Below, in pieces: positions 57,224 to 64,000 of a DNA stretch of 64,000 bases (positions are counted from its first letter, which is position 1; each line of letters starts with the position of its first letter). The stretch lies in contig OY365819.1 in the NCBI GenBank assembly GCA_959347315.1, forward strand, positions 19,678,377-19,742,376, given 5' to 3'. Under the pieces are notes generated by a model. That model did no database searches, was not told the origin of the DNA, and saw only the letters and a program-made list of their open reading frames with translations. The DNA is from Bimastos eiseni (taxonomy: Eukaryota; Annelida; Clitellata; Crassiclitellata; Lumbricidae). The position numbers and the translations under genes were made by a program.

Positions 57224-58605
57224 CACGGTGATTCATTAAAAAACGTACCTTACATAGGTTAGCATAACTCAGGTAAATGACCATTAATTTTAATGAAATT
57301 TCAGAATAATGATGCTTGATATTCTATTCAAGTGCTACATAAATCATTTGACACACCAAGCTAAAATGACGTAACGCGATTGACGAAACTAATGACGTCA
57401 CGAAAATATCGCGAAAAAATGGTGTTTACCGAAGAGGATAAACAATTTGTTACATTCTTACGAAAGAATAAAAAGTACAGTGCAAAACGTTTTCTAAAGA
57501 AATTTCCTGATAAAGAGTGGACTCTTGGTGGATTAAATGCGTTACTTTCAAAGATCGACAAAACTGGGTCTTTCCATCGTCGACCAGGCAGCGGCCGCCC
57601 GCGTACGGCAGCAACAACCGACAATGCTGAAAAGGTTGAATCGCTGGTGCTCAGCCAGGAAGATATGCCGCAAACGCATCGCACACAGAGACAAATTGCT
57701 CGAGAAATAGGAATCAGTCAGACATCAGTTTGGAGAATTGTCAAGAATGATTTACATTTGCGATGTTTAAAGAAACGACACGCTCAAGAACTCACAGCAG
57801 CCAACAAGCAAGCAAGATTGACACGTTCCCGTCAGCTACTGAGGTTGTATCCTGCAAGCTTAGTGAATTTCATTTGGTTTACTGATGAGAAATTGTTTAC
57901 TGTGGCAGCACCCAGTAACAGTCAGAATGATCGTATTTATGTCTCAGCCGGTACAAGGAAGAGAGACGTTCCAGCAAATCGTCTTTTGCGGACTCGACCA
58001 ACTTTCAGCAAGTCCCTTATGGTATCTGTCGGGGTATCTGCACTCGGTCGTACGAACATCCATTTCATCGAACCAGGTGTTAAGATTAATGGACAATATT
58101 ACAGAGATGTTCTACTAATGCAGGGTCTCTTGCCTGACATTCGTGAGATAACGGAGTATTTCATCTTCCAGCAAGATAGCGCTCCTGCGCACAGAGCTCG
58201 GGAGACCGTTGCGTTACTCGAAACTGAAACACCTGATTTCATCCCGCCTAATTACTGGCCACCTAATAGCCCTGATTTGAATCCAGTGGACTATAAGATA
58301 TGGAGCGTCATGCAGGAAAAAGTCTACAGAAATCGAATACATGATGTCGACGAGTTGCGTCACCGAATTGTGGAGGTATGGGATGAAATGGATCAGCGCA
58401 TCATTGATGAGTCAGTCAGGCAGTGGCGTAGGCGTCTTCGCGCGTGTGTTACCGCCCGAGGGGGTCAATTTGAACATAAACTGTAACTTTCTTCCTATTC
58501 AGAACTGATTCCTCTATGTTCACTTAAAAATTTTTTGACATAAACCGATATTTGACGGAGTTACAATTAAATATCTAGGGGTACGTTTTTTAATGAATCA
58601 CCGTG
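57224..58605 (+). mobile_element. Complete Tc1/mariner-superfamily element
   Basis: 1382 bp bounded by perfect 26-bp inverted repeats that begin CACGGTGATTCATTAAAAAA (57224-57249 and 58580-58605), inside a TA target duplication (57222-57223, 58606-58607). The transposase frame is intact, so the element could be recent and possibly autonomous. Confidence 0.95.
57392..58486 (+). CDS. Tc1/mariner transposase, DD37D type
   Basis: Cuts and pastes its own element at TA sites. 364 residues from ATG 57392 to TAA 58486 (a later in-frame ATG, MVFTEEDK, is also possible). N-terminal half: two helix-turn-helix regions, the second clear as RQIAREIGISQTSVWRIVK (about residues 101-119), with a GRPR motif between them (GSGRPRTAA), the AT-hook-like GRPR box known in this superfamily. 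Catalytic residues: Asp165 in WFTDEKLF, Asp262 in FQQDSAPAH, Asp300 in LNPVDYKIW; 37 residues separate the last two, hence DD37D (maT-like) rather than DD34D mariner or DD34E Tc1. YWPPNSPDLNPVDY is the usual run-up to the third residue. No stops or frameshifts. Activity is inferred, not shown. Confidence 0.96.
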   Translation: MTSRKYREKMVFTEEDKQFVTFLRKNKKYSAKRFLKKFPDKEWTLGGLNALLSKIDKTGSFHRRPGSGRPRTAATTDNAEKVESLVLSQEDMPQTHRTQRQIAREIGISQTSVWRIVKNDLHLRCLKKRHAQELTAANKQARLTRSRQLLRLYPASLVNFIWFTDEKLFTVAAPSNSQNDRIYVSAGTRKRDVPANRLLRTRPTFSKSLMVSVGVSALGRTNIHFIEPGVKINGQYYRDVLLMQGLLPDIREITEYFIFQQDSAPAHRARETVALLETETPDFIPPNYWPPNSPDLNPVDYKIWSVMQEKVYRNRIHDVDELRHRIVEVWDEMDQRIIDESVRQWRRRLRACVTARGGQFEHKL

Positions 58606-58607
58606 TA

Positions 58608-59466
58608 GTTAACAACTGTAGTTATGACCATTGCAAAAATTGCCTAACTAGTTAGTAATTCTAGTAGTAAATGTTCGCATCACTGGTCTCTATCACAATC
58701 TGTTTAACTCGGGGTAATTACTACTAAGTTTAGTTAGGCATTTTTTTAGCTTTTTAACTAGATAAATAATTCCTCTATTTGTATCTTTTTTACTGCTTAA
58801 TTAAATCATAGTTACTCAGTCAAGAAACGTTCAATCGTAGGACTTAATTAAATCGAAATACTTAGTCAATCAATATAAGTTTATACTGAGGTCATCGATA
58901 CAAGAAACACAGTGCATGGAAGCATCCAGTGACTCCAGTCAATGTGGTGTCGGAGTCGGATGCAGTGGGGATATACTGAATTGAAGGGGAATCGCAATCC
59001 ATAGAGGTCATGTAATAATTATAGTAAGTGAATAGTTTGAGCCAATGCACTTTTACTACTATAGAATTACATGGAGACGGTTGTCACCAGTCGCATGGTG
59101 AATTCATATCTATCGTAGCCATTGCTTAGGTTTCATGCTGTTTCATGTAATAAGCCAAAATATTCGCACATGTTTTGGTTTTGCAGAAAGAGAGAGAGAC
59201 GTAATAGGCCTACGCTGGCTTCCTGTTGAGAAATGGATTTTTTGCAGTCTTAATTCTTTCTCACACGTGCTTCATTTGTCGACTCTGGTTCGGAATATTT
59301 TGGGAAGTTCTGTATTCCAATTAACATTACGTAGATATCTTTAAGTTGCTATGATATGGATGGGCACTGGGCCTACTGTTCAAGACTAATTAATCTCTGT
59401 GACGCAATACACCGTGTATATACTAATAATATGTGGTATGACGATGATGAGTTATCTGCCCGAGTG
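58608..59466. other. Gene-empty stretch
   Basis: 58610-58690 is rich in TAGTTA/AACTAG motifs and ends CGCATCACTG, resembling an end of the hAT family at 38931-40044. Otherwise nothing recognised. Confidence 0.4.
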
Positions 59467-59655
59467 TCAGGTCCATTTGGCTTTACACCACCCTTGGATG
59501 AGGTGAGTGAGGTGGTTTTCCGTTGCTTTCCTCACAGACAATTACGGATGCGCAACTTGTTAAAGGTCGTTACGCAGTGACTTGGGGCAGGGTTCGAACC
59601 TGCGATCCTTCGATCGCAAGGTACCGGACATTCCACGACGCCACCGCGCAACGTA
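59467..59655 (-). mobile_element. tRNA-derived SINE, family B
   Basis: Minus strand: GCGCGGTGGCGTCGTGGAAT (A-box region), GATCGCAGGTTCGAACCC (B-box), then GAAAGCAACGGAAAACCACC and TCACTCACCTCATCCAAGGG. Same family as 43806-44190. Confidence 0.78.
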
Positions 59656-60097
59656 TATGTGTTATAAGAATTTCAAATGGGGTTAATCCGTCAACTATTG
59701 ATGCATGCATCAATAGTTGATACAACTGTTTTATAACCGGTGAGTTGCAAGGTTTCTATCCACGTCGGTAGAAAGTCATTAGTGTTTTCGGCAGTGAACT
59801 TTACAGAATAGCCGATTATAATCTTACCTTGTAATTTATGATCCCATATGGTCTGACCAAACATGACGAACTCGATCTGATTCGATCTACCATTGTCTCG
59901 TATGATCCTATATGGTCTTCTTAAACTGATTTGCCATGATATTACAGAATCCGATCTGTTTATACATAAAACTCTAATCTGATCCAGTATTTGATAATAA
60001 TTATTATCTGACCATGTTTATTCTAATTAAATATAGGCGGAAAAATGCAGATCGAGCATCTAACTATATTTAAAGTCTCATCTGCCTCATCTAACTC
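59656..60097. other. Gene-empty stretch, degenerate GATC-rich repeat
   Basis: From 59830 many ATCTGATC/GATCCTATATGG-like units, resembling 61090-61220 on the far side of the MITE. Confidence 0.4.
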
Positions 60098-61071
60098 GTA
60101 TATGTCACAGGCAACGTGTGAAACCAGGCATTTTGGAAAATCTCTTAATTTAAGGCAATTTGTAAAATCCCCTATTTTGAGTTAGGTACGGGGATAGGGT
60201 TACGGCTTGGGTTAGGGGCAGTGTAGGGTTAGTGTAGGGTTAGTGTAGGGTTAGTGTAGGGTTAGTGTAGGGTTAGGGTTTCACAAATTGCCTCAGAGTT
60301 GTCCGTGGGACCCAATTTTTATGATCCGACCCAATCCGACCCATGGAAAACGGACACGACCCGGTTTCTAAAGCTTATTATCTGACCCGAACCGACCAAT
60401 GACGTATATGACCTGATCCAATCTGACTGACCCCGACCCGCCTTTAGTGATAATTTCACTAAGTTTATTTATCGTCAAATTCTAACGTCGTAAAAATGCA
60501 ATACAGTCGGGTCAATGCAATAATGGCGGTCTGCCATAGATGATCATAATATTGATTTTGTAAGGACGTATCAGGGAAGATACCCTTCGTTTTTTTCCAT
60601 TTATTTTGGCCTAAACTTACTTTCTCCATCGATATATACGCAAAAGAATTCCGGATATTATTGGGTACCTAACAGTCCGGTCAGAATATCACACGCTGTT
60701 AATAAATGCCCTGACCTTTCTTTTTTTATAAATTCCATACGTCAGCTGAAGCCAAGTTCGGTCTAAGAAAGGAACAAATCCGGTATTGCCCCACGTTTTG
60801 GCTCTAATTCCTTCGCCATATTCAATTTATTTGATTGTAACTGATTAACATTATGTATGGCACAGAGTTGAAAATTAAGCTCTGTAAAAATTGGTGGGTC
60901 GAAATAGGTCCAGGTTCTGAGCCCGACCCAATCCGACCCACCAGAATCTTGACCCAATCCTACTCGACCCGCCTAATCTATATATATTCGTGACCCGACC
61001 CGTGAACAACTCTGAATTGCCAATATGCATTTAACAAAATCCCTAACTTTACACAATGCCTGAAACATATA
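60098..61071 (+). mobile_element. MITE T1 with telomere-like core, copy 2 (split by hAT)
   Basis: Ends TATATGTCACAGGCAACGTG and CACAATGCCTGAAACATATA are inverted and match copy 1 at 14442-14718. Subterminal AGGCAATTTGTAAAATCCCC is shared. The core (60183-60280) is a (TTAGTGTAGGG)n array, close to TTAGGG. Without the inserted hAT it would be about 245 bp. Confidence 0.7.
60294..61014. mobile_element. Non-autonomous hAT element inside MITE T1
   Basis: Inverted ends CAGAGTTGTCCGTGGG and complement of CAGAGTTGTTCACGGG. Flanks AATTGCCT (60286-60293) and AATTGCCA (61015-61022) form an 8-bp target duplication with one mismatch. Subterminal (GACCCAATCC)-type repeats on both sides. No ORF. Confidence 0.8.
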
Positions 61072-61439
61072 TCAAGACTGTGAAGTATTATGAACTAATG
61101 TGATTAGACTAATCTGACCAGATTCTGGTAATATCTACTCTTATATCATCTAATCTAGCATTGTCCATTCTAGCATAATATGACCTGATCAAGAGTATTC
61201 CAGTGCAAACCACTGTAGACCATATAGTGTAATCATGTGTCTAATTTAGTCAAGCTCTCTGCTATATAAAATCATAGGCTATACTCATGATCATAATTAT
61301 AGAAAGTGGGACCCAAGGCCAGCTTTAAGCGGATACAGGCATAATATCCACTGCCTGCTGGCAAATGCTGCTTTGGCTGGCAGAGAAATGGGTCGTGCTA
61401 TGGACAGATTGGAGTCATGGACGTCACCATAATAATTAT
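61072..61439. other. Gene-empty stretch
   Basis: Degenerate GATC/ATCTAATC-rich sequence like 59830-60010; nothing else. Confidence 0.35.
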
Positions 61440-62095
61440 GTCTCTAAATTCGACAAGGACTAAATTCATGTGGCTGCAGGTACTGCAGGCAGCAGCTTTC
61501 CAAGCTTAAACTTGAATGGCATGGCTATTAAATTTCCTACCTGTTATTTCTCTGTTGTTATTCGTGACCTTGGTATACTGTGGAACCAGAAGCTTACCTT
61601 TAAGCCACATAGTAGGTTGTCCTGTCTTAATCGAGTACTGCGAGCTACAGTGCGCCTTATTGGCCAAATACCAAAATATTATCATGTCACAAAATATATG
61701 TTGAAGGTTCTGTACTGGCTTCCTGTCCGACAGTGCATTGAGTATAAAGTTGTCGCTCTGGTCTGGTGATGTCAACTTTGCCTTGCACCAGCCTATATCT
61801 GATAGACCTTTGTCAGCCGGTATTGAAGACCCTGTGTAATAGCTCCATTTGCTCTGCTGAAAGGGGTGTTCTAGCAGTTCCACGCACCAGATATGCAAAA
61901 CCGGGCATTCTCCGTGGTAGACCCTAGAGTTTGGACTGACCTTTCCCTGGAGTTACGTCTGTTTTCTAAATTGTAGTACCTTTTATATATATGGTCATTT
62001 GAAAACTTATATGTTTGTTCGAGCTGAAGTTTGGAACGCTTTTGAGTAATCACCTTGAAAAGGCGCTGTATAAATTTGCGAACGAATGAAAGGTC
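61440..62095 (+). pseudogene. LINE (CR1/L2-like) relic with 3' tail
   Basis: VIRDLGILWNQKLTFKPHS (the VRDLGV.LD..LTF segment) at 61558-61614 and LRATVRLIGQIPKYYHVTKY then KVLYWLPVRQCIEYKVVALV (usual AARL..TRKYDHIT and LHWLPV..RI.FK) to 61766, followed by broken CLAPAYI and RGVLAVPRTRYAKPG remnants. The tail GAAAAGGCGCTGTATAAAT at 62053-62072 is the motif repeated across the window, here tied to its LINE. Inactive. Confidence 0.85.
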
Positions 62096-62610
62096 TATAG
62101 TCCCAACTAATAATATAGCTATAATTTGAATGTATTAAATATACATTATCTTATATTATATAGTCTGGTTTGAGCCTTTAACGATATCAATTATCTGGAT
62201 ATATCTATGACTGATGTATACGCATTTCGTCAGCGATGACATGTCCTCCATTGATTCGTAATACGTGTTGGCCAATTTCGATGGACTACTAACTGAATGA
62301 GTGGAATTTGCTGGTTTATATATTAGCGAGTGTACTTCTTGATTAGGTTTAATATGTGCTCAGTGATTCTTCTGATAATCCGAGAATGTGTTGATCATTG
62401 TATGAACGTTTTGTTCTTAGCGACTATTTCGCCTCCATGCTAACTTTTTAAGTTGTTTTAGCGACACAATAGCAAGTCTTTGATTAGCTGACTAATCTGA
62501 CATCAGTATGTAGACGGCAAGAAATGATGAAGCCATTGGTATATGAAGGGCTAGCGACCTCAGTTTCCTTGCATCGTCACCTGAGAGCAGGCGAGAAGAG
62601 AGAGACAGAC

Positions 62611-62613
<3 letters not shown>
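62096..62613. other. Gene-empty stretch
   Basis: Nothing recognised. Confidence 0.35.

Positions 62614-62673
<60 letters not shown>
62614..62673 (+). repeat. (GA)n microsatellite
   Basis: About 28 GA units after a short GACA run. Confidence 0.97.
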
Positions 62674-62678
<5 letters not shown>

Positions 62679-62689
62679 GGAATACTCCG

Positions 62690-62840
62690 CAGTCTCATCA
62701 TCCCACCATCAGTGTAGATGAGTTGGCTATAAGGGAGGGGCAAAATCTCCAGCCAAATTTCTGTCGTGGTCGGGATTTGAACCCCTGATTTATCGATTGA
62801 CTGTCGAGCAGTCTGACCATCTGACCACTACACTATCAAA
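62690..62840 (-). mobile_element. tRNA-like SINE, unassigned family
   Basis: Minus strand: AGTGTAGTGGTCAGATGGTC (A-box region), GGGGTTCAAATCCCGACC (B-box/T-arm that can pair), and a body TTTGGCTGGAGATTTTGCCC running into the CT repeat. A tRNA gene is less likely because acceptor-stem pairing is poor and the body follows directly. Confidence 0.5.
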
Positions 62841-63415
62841 CTACAAAAATCGACCCATCGCCATTAATATTTGCAGTTGAAACCACTAATAAAACTATTC
62901 AGAATGGTCCTCCTACTACGGTAAACTCATGCATGTCTACAATATAAAGGCGCTCAACAAATGAAGCCTGATGTCGTAGTCTATTCACTGTTAATCTAAT
63001 TAGTGATCTTGAAAATTGACATTTTGTGATAGCACCAGGTTAAACTGATGTCAAAGTCTTTAAGAAGTTCAACAATAAACTAACAACATTGCTCAGCTTA
63101 CCAAAAAGTCCCCAGTCATAGGCCCCCACTTACAGAGCCCAGTTGATGAACCAATTCAACATGCACTCTATAGATAAAGACTTTACCAATCATTATGCGT
63201 TATACATTGTACCTATTAAGAAAACATTCATCATTATTTCACATCAAATTGAAATACCTATATATCTACAATTACAAACCAAGGTAGCATCTTAACTTCA
63301 ACGATGCTTCCTCATTTTGAAGCACACGCAGAGAAGATCAACGCCAATGAATCTCATCTGAAGAAGACATTGTGTTTCCGTAACAGTTCTATTTCGCGTT
63401 AACTCAATTACTAGA
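62841..63415. other. Gene-empty stretch 3' of the forkhead gene
   Basis: AT-rich, no repeats recognised. Probably includes the 3' UTR of the minus-strand gene, but I see no clear AATAAA on that strand. Confidence 0.35.
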
Positions 63416-64000
63416 CTAGATCTGAGTGCTGCCTATCAACTGATCGATAGAGAAACGTTTTGCCTTGACAGAAAGGTGATTCCTGTTCACCGAACCATCT
63501 CTGCTTCTGGGACTTGTCGATCTAATTCCATCTGGAATCAAACCTGGCCGCGATGATTCCAGAAACCGCGAGAAGTTGGAAGGATCATCGCAGGTCGCCA
63601 TGTCGAATTTCCTCTTTCCTCGATCGCACTTCCGCTGCTTTCTAGAAGTTGCGGCGTCACATCCGACAAGATGTCTCTGTGAAAGTAGATCGGTCGACGG
63701 ACCACTTCCGGTGTAGTCTGAGTCACAGTTCTCGAGGTACTCGACGGACTGATCCAACGCCTCTCCCTCGGAGTACCTTTGGGGGCTGCGTCTGTCATGT
63801 GGGCTGGTAGAGACTTTGATTTTCGAGGACACCTCCAGCTCCTCTCCGACGGAACCACCTGTCCAGTAGATCCTTCCGTTCGATCCAGCAGCTTCTGTGG
63901 GACTGTGACCCAATCGAGCATCGCCGCGGTCTTGACCTTGACCCTTGTGTGACCCGAGCTTTGCTTCCCTCGGTCTCCTCTTGCGTCTGCGATAGTTGTC
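63416..64000 (-). CDS. Forkhead transcription factor, C-terminal part (FoxL1-like), cut by window edge
   Basis: The minus-strand frame is open from the last base of the window to TAG at 63418, 194 residues. It begins DNYRRRKRRPREAKLG, which matches the basic end of a forkhead domain, most closely the ENGNYRRRKRKPK form I recall in FoxL1. Its last residues are KAKRFSIDQLIGSTQI; FSIDQLI is an eh1-type motif (Groucho/TLE co-repressor binding), and vertebrate FoxL1 carries FSIDSIL in its C-terminal half. The part between is Ser/Arg/Asp-rich and low in hydrophobics, probably disordered, with another basic patch (SRKQRKCDRGKRK). The DNA-binding domain, start codon and promoter lie beyond 64000. Other eh1-bearing Fox classes cannot be excluded without the domain. 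Confidence 0.65.
   Translation of the reverse strand, partial: DNYRRRKRRPREAKLGSHKGQGQDRGDARLGHSPTEAAGSNGRIYWTGGSVGEELEVSSKIKVSTSPHDRRSPQRYSEGEALDQSVEYLENCDSDYTGSGPSTDLLSQRHLVGCDAATSRKQRKCDRGKRKFDMATCDDPSNFSRFLESSRPGLIPDGIRSTSPRSRDGSVNRNHLSVKAKRFSIDQLIGSTQI

Noticed and set aside
57361..57684. Minus ORF overlapping the mariner transposase start
   Set aside because: Shadow of the intact transposase frame.
58608..58690. Second complete hAT element next to the mariner
   Set aside because: Only one end-like motif (CGCATCACTG) is visible, with no opposite end or target duplication.
59580..59650. Possible tRNA gene (GGTTCGAAC)
   Set aside because: Stem pairing is poor and the head is attached to a SINE body found elsewhere in the window.
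62760..62835. Possible tRNA gene on the minus strand
   Set aside because: T-arm looks good but the acceptor stem does not pair and a SINE-like body follows.

Overview
The window is from an animal nuclear genome. It holds a few intron-containing or single-exon metazoan genes (a cholinesterase, a SoxB1 factor, the end of a forkhead factor) spread over about 64 kb, separated by long gene-poor stretches full of non-LTR retrotransposon relics, tRNA-derived SINEs, MITE-like DNA elements and very long microsatellites. Gene and repeat types fit a bilaterian, probably a marine invertebrate. I cannot name the species. The SoxB1 HMG box has a few substitutions at positions usually fixed in vertebrates (e.g. 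[12 protein letters not shown]), which suggests a somewhat fast-evolving lineage.

Layout. 1-25 kb: no convincing gene. It contains a Helitron-like fragment (2.3-2.5 kb), a 1-kb polypyrimidine tract (7.9-8.9 kb), several minisatellites, a 240-bp (TATG)n array (11.5-11.8 kb), a MITE with a telomere-like core (14.4-14.7 kb), a foldback-type element whose arms are tandem 14-bp repeats (20.0-20.85 kb) and a LINE relic (21.5-22.65 kb, minus). 25.9-34.9 kb: a plus-strand acetylcholinesterase-like gene, with one long exon carrying the signal peptide and complete catalytic triad, a second exon joined at the intron position known from vertebrate/Torpedo AChE, and a candidate C-terminal exon with a GPI-signal-like hydrophobic end. 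Its 5.6-kb intron holds a SINE, a LINE relic that has grown a 30-bp minisatellite, and a Helitron with textbook ends sitting in a second SINE. 35-52 kb: mostly repeats, including a 1.1-kb non-autonomous hAT element with near-perfect 8-bp target duplications, and one or two orphan exon-like ORFs that weakly resemble a PI3K C2 domain. 52.5-53.7 kb: an intronless SoxB1 (Sox1/2/3-like) gene on the minus strand. 54.8-62.1 kb: two more LINE relics, a complete DD37D Tc1/mariner element with intact transposase and identical 26-bp inverted repeats, SINEs, and a second telomere-core MITE split by a hAT insertion. 63.4-64.0 kb: the C-terminal part of a forkhead gene (FoxL1-like) running off the right edge on the minus strand.

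The three host genes are not an operon and show no obvious shared function beyond animal development (Sox, Fox) and cholinergic signalling (cholinesterase). Most of the DNA is explained by transposition: at least four retrotransposon lineages, two SINE families, and Helitron, mariner, hAT, foldback and MITE elements, several of them nested so that relative ages can be read. All family assignments are from reading the sequence; no search was run.
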